Source: Chloroflexota bacterium
Lineage (GTDB): Bacteria > Chloroflexota > Anaerolineae > Aggregatilineales > Phototrophicaceae
Direction of reading: 5' to 3'
NCBI GenBank assembly: GCA_016223085.1
Contig: JACRPS010000015.1
Coordinates: forward strand, 62,001 to 126,000
Length of the DNA stretch: 64,000 nt
Numbering within the stretch: the stretch's first letter is position 1; each line of letters begins with the position of its first letter. Below the pieces are notes generated by a model. That model was not told where the DNA came from, made no database searches, and was given only the letters and a program-made list of their open reading frames with translations. Position numbers and translations under genes: made by a program. Below are positions 51,683 to 61,019 of this stretch, piece by piece.

Positions 51683-52498
51683 TTAAGCCTCCGGCTGGCA
51701 GTTCGGACAGTAATGGGTGCCGCGCTGCGACACCCGTATTTTTACGATCAGTTGGCCGCAGCGGGCGCACGGCTGGCCTTCCCGGTGGTAGACGAAGAAA
51801 TGCTCCTGTGATTTCCCCGCTGTACCGTCCGGTTTACGATACCAGTTGATGCTGGCGCCTTCGTAGTCAATCCCGGCGGCCAGCGCTGCCCGGATGGTTT
51901 CGTAAAGTCGCTGAATCTCGGCTTCGGTCAGGTTACTGGCGCGGCGCAGCGGGTGAATCCCGGCGCGGAACAGGGCCTCGTCGGCGTAGATATTGCCGAC
52001 GCCAGCGATAAACGACTGGTCAAGCAGAAGCGCCTTGATATTGCGCTGGCGTTTCCCCAGCCGTTCGCGCAGCACTTCTACCGTGAAACTGTCTTCAAGC
52101 GGTTCCGGCCCCAGATTGGGCGCAAACTCCTCCAGCCGCATGCCCAGGAACACCCGGCCAAAGCGGCGCGCGTCGGAAAAATGCAGGTACTGGCCGTTGT
52201 CGAGCGCCAACCGGAAGTGCACCCAACGGTCTGCCGCCTCCGGCGCTTCTGATACATACAGCCGTCCGGTCATCTTGAGGTGGATAGCCAGGATGTCGTG
52301 GTCAAGCTGGCACAGGATGTACTTGGCGCGGCGATTGATGGCGCGGAAGGTCTGGCCGACCACGCGGGCGGCAAACTCCTCCGGCGGGTAGGGACGTATC
52401 ACCTTCGGCCAGTCGGTCCAGACGCCGGTGATGGTTCGACCGATAAGCGGCGCGCGCAGCCCGCGCACGACGGTTTCAACTTCGGGTAATTCGGGCAT
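51683..52498 (-). CDS. mutM: Formamidopyrimidine-DNA glycosylase
   Basis: MutM removes oxidised purines such as 8-oxoguanine and cuts the abasic strand by beta/delta elimination. The 271 residues start PELPEVETVVRGLRAPLIGR with the catalytic Pro1 and Glu2. The conserved Lys region and helix-two-turn-helix ALLLDQSFIAGVGNIYADEA follow. The C-terminal zinc finger CARCGQLIVKIRVSQRGTHY plus CPNC is complete. The ATG lies in GGGCATGAAACC on the complementary strand. A small gap separates it from the receiver gene upstream. Confidence 0.96.
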   Translation of the reverse strand: MPELPEVETVVRGLRAPLIGRTITGVWTDWPKVIRPYPPEEFAARVVGQTFRAINRRAKYILCQLDHDILAIHLKMTGRLYVSEAPEAADRWVHFRLALDNGQYLHFSDARRFGRVFLGMRLEEFAPNLGPEPLEDSFTVEVLRERLGKRQRNIKALLLDQSFIAGVGNIYADEALFRAGIHPLRRASNLTEAEIQRLYETIRAALAAGIDYEGASINWYRKPDGTAGKSQEHFFVYHREGQPCARCGQLIVKIRVSQRGTHYCPNCQPEA

Positions 52499-52578
52499 GA
52501 AACCAGTATAAGCCAGAAACTGGACGCTGCGAATTAAGTTTAGGCGCGTTCGACCGAAGTTGCAAAAGGGCGTTTGTC

Positions 52579-52953
52579 CTAGTTGGGCTGACTGACGCCG
52601 GGTACCAGACGTGGCAGAATATCCTGAATCTGCTCCATACTGACTGGCTTCAAAAACACCACATCAGCGTCGACGCGGGCGCGCTCCGCCTGAAGCGCAT
52701 CGGCGGTGATGACCAGGACGCGGGTGTCCGCCAGCCGGCAGTCATGACGGATTTGATCGAGCAGGTGGCCGCCGGAGATAAAGGGGATGTGCATATCCAG
52801 CAGCACCACGTCCGGTACGGTGGCGGCCAGTTTTTCGGTGGCGATGCGGCCATCACCGGCAATATCGGCGTGGATATTCATCATCGTCAGGATGTCAGCC
52901 AGCAGTCCGCTGAGTTCGGCGTTGTCTTCAACGATCAGTGCATGGGGTGTCAC
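52579..52953 (-). CDS. Stand-alone response regulator receiver domain
   Basis: The 124-residue CheY-like receiver has the acidic pocket (VEDN near residue 9), phospho-acceptor Asp53 in VVLLDMHIPFISGGHLLDQI, Thr83 in VLVITADALQA, and Lys102 in VVFLKPVSMEQI. There is no output domain, so it acts through partners. Its start overlaps the stop of the histidine kinase upstream, making them a cognate pair. It lacks the DNA-binding part typical of gene regulators. A phospho-relay or direct kinase feedback is possible. Confidence 0.9.
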   Translation of the reverse strand: MTPHALIVEDNAELSGLLADILTMMNIHADIAGDGRIATEKLAATVPDVVLLDMHIPFISGGHLLDQIRHDCRLADTRVLVITADALQAERARVDADVVFLKPVSMEQIQDILPRLVPGVSQPN

Positions 52954-54866
52954 GATGGTGTAACCTCGGCGGTAAATAAGGGAAGGGTAATGGTAAACGT
53001 GCTGCCCTGTCCAATCTGGCTGCGAACGCTGGTTTGCCCGCCCATCAAGGTGGCAAGCTGGCGAACGATGGACAAGCCCAGGCCAACGCCCTGGTTGACT
53101 TCACGGGTAATCGAACCGTCCACCTGCCAGAAGGCTTCAAAGATGTGTGACTGCGCCTCTACCGGGATGCCGCAGCCGGTGTCGGTGACTTCCAGCGCCC
53201 AGTGCTGGGGATCAGCTTTAAACAGACGAACCCGGACCGATCCCTGGTTGGTGAACTTGATCGCGTTTTCGACCAGATTAGTCAGGATTTGCCCCAGCTT
53301 CTCCGGGTCGCCCCGCAGCAGGGGCGGCAGATCGGGGCTGATCTCGGTCGTTAGATACAGGCCTTTCCGTTCCGCCAGCGGACACATCGCAGCATTCACG
53401 TTCTGCAGCAGATCGATTGGCGAGAACGGCACATTCTTCAGCTTCAGTCTGGCCGCCTTCATCTGCGCTTCGTTCAGCAGGTTATTAAAGAAAATAAGCA
53501 GTTGGCGGGCGTTCAACTGGATACTGTCGAGCATTTCCCGCTGCCGGTCATTCAGCGGGCCGTGATATTCCTTTTGCAGCATCTCGGTGCGCAGCATGAT
53601 GACGGTTAGCGGGGTGCGGGCGTCGTGGCTGATGTTTGCCAAAATCTGGGCCTTCAGGCGCAGCGCTTCCAATGCCTGATCGCGCGCCTGCACCAGTTCC
53701 ATCTGGGACTGTTCACGAACGACGATCTCCTGCTCCAGGCGGGCATTGGTCTGCATGAGTTCGGCAGTACGCTCCAGAACGCGGTTTTCCAGTTCCTGAT
53801 TGGCAATCTTTAACTCCTGCTGTGCTTTTGCCAGCGCGTCGAGCATCCCGTTCATGGCATGCGCCAGCCGCGCCAGTTCGTCCTGCCCCTCCATGAAGAT
53901 ACGTTCGTCGGGGTCAGCGCGGTTGCGGATGTGTGTAATCCGCTGGCTTAAATACGCCACAGGACGAAGAACGATGCCTTCCAGCAGGAGCGTGGTCATG
54001 ACCATGAAGACCAGACCGACAAACACCAGCGCCGCGAAGAAATACGATAGCGTGGCTCTTCCCTGGGCATAGATATCGCGGGACATGTTGACTCGCAGTA
54101 TCAGCGCTGGCTGGCCGTATGGGTCGCGCAGGATGGTATAGCCCTGCACCCATGACTCATCAGTGGCCCGGGTGACAATCACCGTATCATCGTGAATGCC
54201 GGCGGCAGCGTCCCGGTAGTCAGCCGGTAGCTGCGGGTCATCCAGCCGGTACAGTTTCACCTCGTCGCGCAGCGCATTTGACAGATGCTGGACGTAGCCA
54301 TCATCGAGATAACGACCAAAGATCAGCGTGCCGGTGGGCGGCCCCTGCTTATCGCTGGTCAGGATTGGCTTTGATGTCACCATCAGCGGCGTTTCGGCCA
54401 GCAGGAGAATCCCGTGAAAGCCGGTCGTATTACCGGGTGGCGGAATCAGAGGGCTGTCAGGGGTTAGATAGGCTTCCAATCCCCGTGGCAGTGGCTCGCT
54501 GCGCATTGTATCGAAGTTCACACTCTGCTCAAAGACCTTTTCGCCCTGCGGATTCAGCCAGACCATCACATTGATACCCAGATTTAGCAGACTGGCATCG
54601 GTGTACTGCGAAGCGTAGTTGGCGTTGTAGGTTTCGACGAAACTGTACGTATCATCCCAGAAGGCGTAGTCAGCGTTGGTCGAACTCAACTGGGTGAAAT
54701 CGTCGGAGACAATGTTTAACAGCCGTTCGACATTGCGTTTGGTCGCCTGCGTTTCAAGCTGGGTGAAGCTGTACAGCAACAGGGTGCGCAGCGTAAGGTA
54801 TAGAATCAGCACCAGCGCAATCAGAGTCACCACAACAACCAGTTGAGCTTTACGGCGCAAACTCAT
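52950..54866 (-). CDS. Sensor histidine kinase with CHASE4 and HAMP domains
   Basis: The 638-residue kinase has a membrane segment (8-33), a CHASE4-like extracytoplasmic sensor (about 40-265, ADYAFWDDTYSFVETYNANY is the family signature), a second segment (272-297), HAMP (298-350), a coiled coil (345-400), HisKA with ANISHDARTPLTVI (His414; the usual SHELRTP reads SHDARTP), and HATPase_c with NLVENAIKFTNQGS, DTGCGIPVEAQ and GVGLGLSIVRQLATL. It overlaps the downstream receiver gene, its probable partner. CHASE4 ligands are unknown. The upstream region to 55117 is AT-rich with a hairpin at 54928. Confidence 0.92.
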   Translation of the reverse strand: MSLRRKAQLVVVVTLIALVLILYLTLRTLLLYSFTQLETQATKRNVERLLNIVSDDFTQLSSTNADYAFWDDTYSFVETYNANYASQYTDASLLNLGINVMVWLNPQGEKVFEQSVNFDTMRSEPLPRGLEAYLTPDSPLIPPPGNTTGFHGILLLAETPLMVTSKPILTSDKQGPPTGTLIFGRYLDDGYVQHLSNALRDEVKLYRLDDPQLPADYRDAAAGIHDDTVIVTRATDESWVQGYTILRDPYGQPALILRVNMSRDIYAQGRATLSYFFAALVFVGLVFMVMTTLLLEGIVLRPVAYLSQRITHIRNRADPDERIFMEGQDELARLAHAMNGMLDALAKAQQELKIANQELENRVLERTAELMQTNARLEQEIVVREQSQMELVQARDQALEALRLKAQILANISHDARTPLTVIMLRTEMLQKEYHGPLNDRQREMLDSIQLNARQLLIFFNNLLNEAQMKAARLKLKNVPFSPIDLLQNVNAAMCPLAERKGLYLTTEISPDLPPLLRGDPEKLGQILTNLVENAIKFTNQGSVRVRLFKADPQHWALEVTDTGCGIPVEAQSHIFEAFWQVDGSITREVNQGVGLGLSIVRQLATLMGGQTSVRSQIGQGSTFTITLPLFTAEVTPS

Positions 54867-54927
54867 GGTTTTGCTCAGGAATAGGGGATCAACTATTAAC
54901 GATTATATAAGCTGCTTCGGGAATAAA

Positions 54928-54949
54928 GCATAAATCTTTATGCCTTTTT
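54928..54949 (+). terminator. Orphan hairpin with T-run
   Basis: GCATAA and TTATGC around ATCT (54928-54943), then CTTTTTC. On the plus strand no gene reads into it. It might be the leader hairpin of the kinase on the other strand. The rest of 54867-55117 is AT-rich with no further element except the dnaE -10. Confidence 0.4.
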
Positions 54950-55072
54950 CACTTTATTTCGGATTCTTTCACAAACCATTCATAGTTTGAGAAGCCGCCA
55001 AGGATTGAAAATAAAGTCTATGGCTCACGATAATTTGTTCTGTTCTTAGCCCCGCCTTGCCTCGTCCGGTGT

Positions 55073-55078
55073 TATAAT
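55073..55078 (+). promoter_or_regulatory. Possible -10 box of dnaE
   Basis: TATAAT 39 bases upstream of the dnaE start; the -35 is not convincing. Confidence 0.4.
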
Positions 55079-55117
55079 GGGCACGTCCTGCGCAACACGA
55101 TTGAGCCGATAATCATC

Positions 55118-58100
55118 ATGAGCTTTCAACATAATTTCGTGCATCTCCATGTCCACACCGAATATTCGCTGCTGGACGGATTAAGCCGGATTGACCATCT
55201 GGTTGAACGGGCAAAATCGCTGAACATGCCCGCGATTGCCATCACCGATCACGGCGCGATGTTCGGCGTGATTGACTTCTTCCGCGCCTGCAAGGCTGCC
55301 GAGATCAAGCCAATCATTGGAATGGAAGCCTATCTGGCGCGGCGGTCGCGCTTCGACAAGGACCCGAAGCTGGACAAACGCCCCTACCACATGCTGCTAC
55401 TGGCGCAAAACCAGACCGGCTACCTGAATCTGCTGAAACTCGCCAGTCTGGCGCAACTGGAAGGCTATTATTATCGCCCGCGGATTGACCGCGATCTGCT
55501 GGCGCAGCACGCCGAGGGCTTGATCGCCACGTCCGGTTGTCTGGCGGCGCAGATTCCAACGATGGTGATGGAAGGCCGCGACAACGAGGCGCGCGAACTG
55601 ATCGGTTGGTATCAGGACGTGTTTGGCGCGGACAACTTCTATCTTGAACTCCAGCAGCACGACATCCCCGAACTGGAAACGCTGAACCGGTGGCTGATCG
55701 AATACCGCAAAAGCGGCCACAGCACCGTGCCGCTGCTGGCGACCAACGACGTGCATTACGTCATGAAAGAGGATTACGACCCGCACGATACGCTGCTGTG
55801 CATCCAGACCGGCGCGCTTAAAAGCGAAACCGACCGGCTGCGGATGTCCGACCCCAGCTACCATCTGACGACGCCGGAGGAGATGTGGGGCTTCTTTGGC
55901 GATGCCGCGCCAGAAGCGATTCACAATACGCTGAAGGTAGCCGAAATGTGCGAGGTGAACCTCGACACAAAGGGCTATCACCTGCCGGTATTCCCCGTGC
56001 CAGAGGGTTACGACTCTACCAGCTATCTGCGCTACCTGTGTGAGAAGGGCTTGCGCTGGCGCTACGGCGCCGGGGCAGATGACCCGGAGGTGCGCGCCCG
56101 GCTCGACCGCGAACTGCAAATCATCGGCGACATGGGCTTTAACACCTACTTCCTGATCGTATGGGACTTGTGCCAGTACGCCCGCCATGCCGATATCTGG
56201 TGGAACGTCCGCGGCAGCGGCGCAGGCAGCGTGGCCGCCTATTCGCTTGGCATCACCAGCATTGACCCGATTCAGAACAATCTGCTGTTTGAACGCTTCC
56301 TCAATCCCGGGCGTGTCAGTATGCCGGACATTGATATGGACTTCCCCGACGACCGGCGCGAGGAGATGATTACTTACGCCGCCCGCAAATACGGGGAGGA
56401 CAAGGTGGCGGCGATCATCACCTTTGGGACGCTGGGGCCAAAAGCTGCCGTGCGCGACGTGGGCCGGGCGCTGGGCGTGCCACTGGAAGTGGTCAACCAG
56501 GCGGCGCGGCTGATTCCGCAGGAGCCAAAGCCGAAGCCGCTGATGGAGTATGTTGAAGGCAACCCCGAACTGAAAGAGCTGTATGAGAAACAGAGCGAGA
56601 TCAGGCAGATTGTAGACACTGCCGTGCATTTGCAGGGCGTTAACCGTCACGCTTCCACCCATGCGGCGGGTGTGATCGTGGCCGACAAACCGCTAGTAGA
56701 ATATCTACCGCTGCACAAGCTGACCAACGAAGATCAGGCGGAAACCAGCGCCCTGCGCGCCGTGACGCAGTTCCCGATGGAAACCTGCGAGTCCATTGGC
56801 CTGCTGAAGATTGATTTCCTCGGCCTGTCCACCCTGACGATCTTCCGCAAGGCGTGCGATTTGATCGCGCAGCATCATGGCATCAACTACAGTATGGACA
56901 ACGTTCCGTACCGTCCCAGCGGTGACCCCAAAACCGATGAGATGCTCAGGCAGGCATTTGAGATGATCGGGCGCGGCGAAACGGTGGGGGTGTTTCAGGT
57001 TGAAAGTACCGGGATGCAGCAGATGCTGCGCGACATGCGCCCGACGAAGTTTGAGCACATCATCGCGGCGGTGTCGCTCTATCGCCCCGGTCCGATGGAT
57101 TTTATCCCGCTGTATAACAAGCGCCTGCGCGGGGAGGAAGAAATCGAGTATCGCCATCCTCTATTAAAATCTATCCTAGAAGAAACCTACGGGATCATCA
57201 TTTATCAGGAACAACTGATGCAGATCGCAGGCAAATTGTTCGGCTACGAACTGGGTGAAGCCGACCTGATGCGCCGCGCGGTCTCGAAGAAGAAGGAAAA
57301 AGACCTCAAGAAACACCGGGATATTTTCCTGGAACGCGGCCCGGAACACGGCGTTGATGTCGAATCAGCCAACAAAATTTTTGACGACATCGAGTTTTTT
57401 GCCAACTACGGCTTCAACAAGTGTGTGGTGTATGATACCAAAATTGTGGATGCCGATACAGGCCGCCTTGTGAAGATTGGCGACCTCGCCACTGGCAAAG
57501 CACAGGTGCAGCATACGCTGACCTGCGACCTCGATATGCTGCGCCTCAAACCCGGCAAAATCACCGATGTGATGTTTAACGGCGTTAAGCCCGTTTACCG
57601 TCTGACCACACAATTAGGCCGCCAGATTGAAGCCACAGCCAACCATCCCTTCTATACGTTTGACGGCTGGCGGATGCTGGGCGAATTACGGGTGGGCGAT
57701 CAGATTGCTGTGATGCCGCCAGGGGCTGGAAGCCGCCCGGCTGAACAGGAAAGCCTCCTTCAGGAGGCTGAAAATTCAGGATATGCGGGTGGTATTCAGC
57801 CCTCTAAAGAGGGCTTCTGGCGTTCAGCCGTAGGCTTTGAGCCTGCGGCGGTTGCGGCGGATGAGTCCGGTCTTGCCTGGGACACTATCGCCTCCATCGA
57901 ATACATCGGCGAACAGCCCACCTATGATCTGACAGTTGAGGGTACACACAACTTTATTGCCAACGATATTCTGGTGCATAATTCACACGCCGCTGACTAC
58001 GCGGTGATTACCTGCCAGACAGCGTTCCTCAAGTGCCACTATCCCGCCGAGTACATGACGGCGCTGCTCTCGGTCCACCGCGACGACAGCGCGAAGGTCA

Positions 58101-59530
58101 GCCACTTCCTGGCGGAGTGCCGCCGCCTGAATATCCCGGTGCTGCCGCCAGATGTGAACTACAGCCAGATGGATTTTGACATTCAGCGCCAGCCGAACGG
58201 CACGCGCGGCATCCGGTTTGGGCTGGTTGCCATCAAAAACGCCGGCGAAGGACAGTTGCGGTATATCCTCGACGCGCGCGCCGATGGTGAGCCGTTCACC
58301 AGTCTGGAAGATTTCTGCCGCCGGGTGGATTTGCGACAGGTGGGCAAGCGCACGCTCGAAAGTCTGGTGAAAGTCGGCGCGCTGGATGCGCTCGCGCCCC
58401 GCGCCCAATTGTGTGGCGCGGCGGCGATTGACCGCATGATGAGCTTCAGCGCCGACTATCACAAGGCCAGAGAGATCGGCCAGATGAGCATGTTCGGCGG
58501 CGCAGATGGCATGACGGATACGCTCAAGCTGCCGCCGGCAGAGGACGTGACCGACCGCCAACTGCTGACCTGGGAAAAAGAACTCCTCGGCCTGTACGTT
58601 ACCGGTCGCCCGGTGGACAAAGCCCGCGAAGTGCTGCAATATTCCAACACGCTGGATGTAGCGCAGATGAAAGAAGATGCGGCGGCGATGGCCGGTAAAA
58701 CCGTCAAGCTGGCGGGCGAGGTGGCGGCGCTGCGAAAAATCGTCACCAAAAACGGCCAGATGATGGCGGTCATCCAACTGGAAGACTGGCACGACTCGGC
58801 AGCCTCGATTGAAGTGGTGCTGTTCCCGCGCACCTGGGATAAATTCCACGAGCAGGTTGCAGAAGGAAATGTGCTGGTTGTCACCGGCAAGGTAGACACG
58901 GGGCGCGGCGATGCGCAGATCGTTTGTGATGAAATTCGCCAGAATCCTGATGTTGTTGTGCCTGATGAGACGGCTTATACAGCCGTTTTGCCGCCGATGC
59001 CATACATGCCCCCGCCGCTGGACGAACCGCCACCCTGGGCGCTGGAGGAGCAGTACGACGAGGAAACCGGCGAACTGCCGCAGCCGCAGCATATCCCCGA
59101 ACCGGAACCGGCAGTGGTCGCGCCGGCGACCCAGGGTGCGCTGGCCGCGCCGGTGCCAACGCTGGAGCCGCAGTTTGCGCCGCAGCCCGCTGCGCCGGAA
59201 CCGGACTGGGAAACGGATATGCCGGACTTCCTGCTGGAACCCGAGTCGCAGCTGCCAGCGCAGCGGTGGGTGATGGTCTACTTCCAGCGTTCCGGCGACC
59301 CCGAAAAAGACCGCCGCAAGCTGCGCCGCCTGCACGGCATCCTCACCAAATATCCCGGCCAGGACCGCTTCAGTGTGGTGGTCGAGGGCAAAGGCCAGTC
59401 GTTTACGATGGAGTTCCCGAACCACACGACGGCTTACTGCGACGATCTACTGGCCGACCTGTACAGTATTGTTGGCGACCAGAACGTGGAAGTATTTGAG
59501 CGCCCGGTGACGCTGGTGTCGGAAAGCTGA
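55118..59530 (+). CDS. dnaE: DNA polymerase III alpha subunit containing an in-frame mini-intein
   Basis: The replicative polymerase chain. Of 1470 encoded residues, 187 form an intein (57422-57982), leaving about 1283. Domains: PHP (FVHLHVHTEYSLLDGLSRID with its metal-binding His), palm with the catalytic triad in PDIDMDFPDDRR, thumb/fingers with NRHASTHAAGVIVADKPL and YRPGPMDFIPLY, then the helix-hairpin region and an OB fold (KLAGEVAALRKIVTKNGQMM). The last ~200 residues add a Pro/Glu-rich linker and a C-terminal domain. The intein interrupts FANYGFNK/SHAADYAV. It lacks a clear Shine-Dalgarno. pfkA follows. Confidence 0.95.
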   Translation: MSFQHNFVHLHVHTEYSLLDGLSRIDHLVERAKSLNMPAIAITDHGAMFGVIDFFRACKAAEIKPIIGMEAYLARRSRFDKDPKLDKRPYHMLLLAQNQTGYLNLLKLASLAQLEGYYYRPRIDRDLLAQHAEGLIATSGCLAAQIPTMVMEGRDNEARELIGWYQDVFGADNFYLELQQHDIPELETLNRWLIEYRKSGHSTVPLLATNDVHYVMKEDYDPHDTLLCIQTGALKSETDRLRMSDPSYHLTTPEEMWGFFGDAAPEAIHNTLKVAEMCEVNLDTKGYHLPVFPVPEGYDSTSYLRYLCEKGLRWRYGAGADDPEVRARLDRELQIIGDMGFNTYFLIVWDLCQYARHADIWWNVRGSGAGSVAAYSLGITSIDPIQNNLLFERFLNPGRVSMPDIDMDFPDDRREEMITYAARKYGEDKVAAIITFGTLGPKAAVRDVGRALGVPLEVVNQAARLIPQEPKPKPLMEYVEGNPELKELYEKQSEIRQIVDTAVHLQGVNRHASTHAAGVIVADKPLVEYLPLHKLTNEDQAETSALRAVTQFPMETCESIGLLKIDFLGLSTLTIFRKACDLIAQHHGINYSMDNVPYRPSGDPKTDEMLRQAFEMIGRGETVGVFQVESTGMQQMLRDMRPTKFEHIIAAVSLYRPGPMDFIPLYNKRLRGEEEIEYRHPLLKSILEETYGIIIYQEQLMQIAGKLFGYELGEADLMRRAVSKKKEKDLKKHRDIFLERGPEHGVDVESANKIFDDIEFFANYGFNKCVVYDTKIVDADTGRLVKIGDLATGKAQVQHTLTCDLDMLRLKPGKITDVMFNGVKPVYRLTTQLGRQIEATANHPFYTFDGWRMLGELRVGDQIAVMPPGAGSRPAEQESLLQEAENSGYAGGIQPSKEGFWRSAVGFEPAAVAADESGLAWDTIASIEYIGEQPTYDLTVEGTHNFIANDILVHNSHAADYAVITCQTAFLKCHYPAEYMTALLSVHRDDSAKVSHFLAECRRLNIPVLPPDVNYSQMDFDIQRQPNGTRGIRFGLVAIKNAGEGQLRYILDARADGEPFTSLEDFCRRVDLRQVGKRTLESLVKVGALDALAPRAQLCGAAAIDRMMSFSADYHKAREIGQMSMFGGADGMTDTLKLPPAEDVTDRQLLTWEKELLGLYVTGRPVDKAREVLQYSNTLDVAQMKEDAAAMAGKTVKLAGEVAALRKIVTKNGQMMAVIQLEDWHDSAASIEVVLFPRTWDKFHEQVAEGNVLVVTGKVDTGRGDAQIVCDEIRQNPDVVVPDETAYTAVLPPMPYMPPPLDEPPPWALEEQYDEETGELPQPQHIPEPEPAVVAPATQGALAAPVPTLEPQFAPQPAAPEPDWETDMPDFLLEPESQLPAQRWVMVYFQRSGDPEKDRRKLRRLHGILTKYPGQDRFSVVVEGKGQSFTMEFPNHTTAYCDDLLADLYSIVGDQNVEVFERPVTLVSES
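57422..57982 (+). other. Mini-intein (187 residues) inside DnaE
   Basis: The protein-splicing element starts with Cys1 (CVVYDTKIVDADTG), has block B (ATANHPFYTFDGWRML, with the TxxH-like NH), and ends with blocks F and G (DTIASIEYIGEQPTYDLTVE, then NFIANDILVHN). The last residue is Asn and the +1 residue is Ser. The extein reads FANYGFNK then SHAADYAV, which restores a continuous DnaE sequence. There is no DOD homing endonuclease domain: the ~50 residues between the two splicing halves are encoded by palindromic DNA. The insertion is four residues downstream of the split DnaE intein site known in Cyanobacteria. Splicing is inferred from intact motifs. Confidence 0.93.
57752..57815. repeat. 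Palindromic repeats inside the intein
   Basis: AGCCTCCT/AGGAGGCT (57752-57769) and AGCCCTCT/AGAGGGCT (57798-57815) form two short hairpins; weaker AGCC/GGCT pairs flank them on both sides (57731-57742 and 57826-57835). All are translated in frame as the intein linker. Confidence 0.85.
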
Positions 59531-59632
59531 ATTTGCATACATTGGCAGCAGAAACGCGCGTTTACTGTTTGACCGGGGATGTCGTGATCTCCCCGCGCGG
59601 CTTACCCTTACTGTAACCGAGGATGGACAATT

Positions 59633-60601
59633 GTGAAACGAATCGCAGTGATGACCAGCGGCGGTGACTCGCCGGGCATGAACGCCGCGATCCGGGCGGT
59701 GGTGCGAACCGGCATCGAGTATGGTATTGAAACGTATGGCATTCAGCAGGGCTATCTGGGGCTGCTAAACGGCGATTTTCATCTGTTGACCAGCCGCGAG
59801 GTCAGCGGTATTTTGCAGCGTGGCGGGACGATCCTGCAAACGGCCCGTAACGAGGAATTTAAAACACCGCAGGGACAGTCCAAAGGGCTGCGACGGCTGA
59901 ACGAACGCGGAATGGAAGGGTTGGTCGTTATCGGCGGCGACGGCAGTCTGCGCGGGGCGCTGTCACTGCACCGGCTGGGCTTTCCGGTGGTGGGCGTGCC
60001 GGCCAGCATAGACAACGACATAGACGGCACGTACATGAGCATCGGCGTGGACACGGCGTTGAATACGATTATCGAGGCGCTCGACCGCATCCGCGATACG
60101 GCGTCGTCACATACGCGCGCCTTCATTATCGAGGTGATGGGGCGAAGTTGCGGCTATCTGGCGCTGATCGCCAGCATTCTGGGCGGCGCGGAAGTGGTGT
60201 CCACACCGGAGCGCGAAATCCCGATGGAGGAGATCGCCCGGATGCTGACTGATGCTTACGTGCGCGGCAAGTCTCATGCGATTGCCGTGATTGCCGAGGG
60301 GGTTTCGTATAGTGTCACCGAACTGGCCGATTATCTGAGCAAAAGCACCCGCGTTGGTTTTGACATCCGGCTCTCGATTCTCGGCCACATGCAGCGCGGT
60401 GGCAGCCCGTCGGCGTTTGATCGTCTGCTGGCGACACGCATGGGTGTGAAGGCGGTGGAGGTGCTGCGCGATGGACAGTCCGGCATGATGGTGGGTCTGG
60501 ATGGGCGCAACGTTATCCCCGTACTGATCGAAGAAGCGGTTAAACACACGCGCCCGATCAATCCGAATTATTACGAACTGGCGCGTATTCTGTCGCAGTA
60601 G
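59633..60601 (+). CDS. pfkA: ATP-dependent 6-phosphofructokinase
   Basis: PFK phosphorylates fructose 6-phosphate, the committed step of glycolysis. The 322 residues match PfkA: MTSGGDSPGMNAAIRAVVRT, ATP-site LVVIGGDGSLRGALSLHRLG (the Gly of GGDGS favours ATP over PPi), catalytic Asp in VVGVPASIDNDIDGTYMSIG, and ITELADYLSKSTRVGFD-type activator and FDIRLSILGHMQRGGSPSAF sections. PASIDND replaces the usual PGTIDND but keeps the key Asp. The GTG start follows ACCGAGGATGGAC. It is the last plus-strand gene before the convergent block. Confidence 0.94.
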   Translation: MKRIAVMTSGGDSPGMNAAIRAVVRTGIEYGIETYGIQQGYLGLLNGDFHLLTSREVSGILQRGGTILQTARNEEFKTPQGQSKGLRRLNERGMEGLVVIGGDGSLRGALSLHRLGFPVVGVPASIDNDIDGTYMSIGVDTALNTIIEALDRIRDTASSHTRAFIIEVMGRSCGYLALIASILGGAEVVSTPEREIPMEEIARMLTDAYVRGKSHAIAVIAEGVSYSVTELADYLSKSTRVGFDIRLSILGHMQRGGSPSAFDRLLATRMGVKAVEVLRDGQSGMMVGLDGRNVIPVLIEEAVKHTRPINPNYYELARILSQ

Positions 60602-60625
60602 CGGTTGGGGTAAAGTTGCGTTTTT

Positions 60626-61006
60626 CTATGTCCTGTTCTGGTGTCCCCGGTGCGGTTGGCGCGGCGAGCCGTCATAGTTACGCACGTACAGATCACCCAG
60701 GCGTTCGGCCAGCCAGGACTGGTAAACCTCGTTGCTGATGTCAAAGATAAAGCTGGTGTTTTTACCGCAGTTGGGACAGGCAGTTACCAGTTCGTTTAAA
60801 CCCTGAAACGAACGGTTAATCTGCGCGATTACAGTGAGGCGGCTGCCGCAGTGGACGCAGGCCTGTTCCTGCGCGTATTCGTACTGGCTGGCGATGTCAT
60901 GGGCGATAATGTAACCCTCACTGGTGCGCTGGTAGAGATCGGCGGTGCGGTTGGGGTTGAGGCCGGGGTCCACCGCCCTGTTTGAGGAACGCCGCCGGAA
61001 GGCCAT
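60626..61006 (-). CDS. Zinc-ribbon protein of unknown function
   Basis: The 126 residues have a CVHCGSRLTVIAQINRSFQG...CPNCGKNTSFIFDIS arrangement: two CxxC pairs spaced ~40 residues apart, a treble-clef or zinc-ribbon structure. A basic N-terminus (RRRSSNRAVDPGLN) and a C-terminal RGHQNRT tail frame it. The start ATG at 61006 was chosen over 61042 because it lies just downstream of the YbaK stop with an AAAGGTCACAGG site. Possible roles are nucleic-acid or protein binding; nothing decides. Confidence 0.7.
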   Translation of the reverse strand: MAFRRRSSNRAVDPGLNPNRTADLYQRTSEGYIIAHDIASQYEYAQEQACVHCGSRLTVIAQINRSFQGLNELVTACPNCGKNTSFIFDISNEVYQSWLAERLGDLYVRNYDGSPRQPHRGHQNRT

Positions 61007-61019
61007 GCCTGTGACCTTT

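Noticed and set aside
57983-59425. 480-codon minus-strand frame opposite dnaE
   Set aside because: Antisense shadow of the DnaE C-terminal region.
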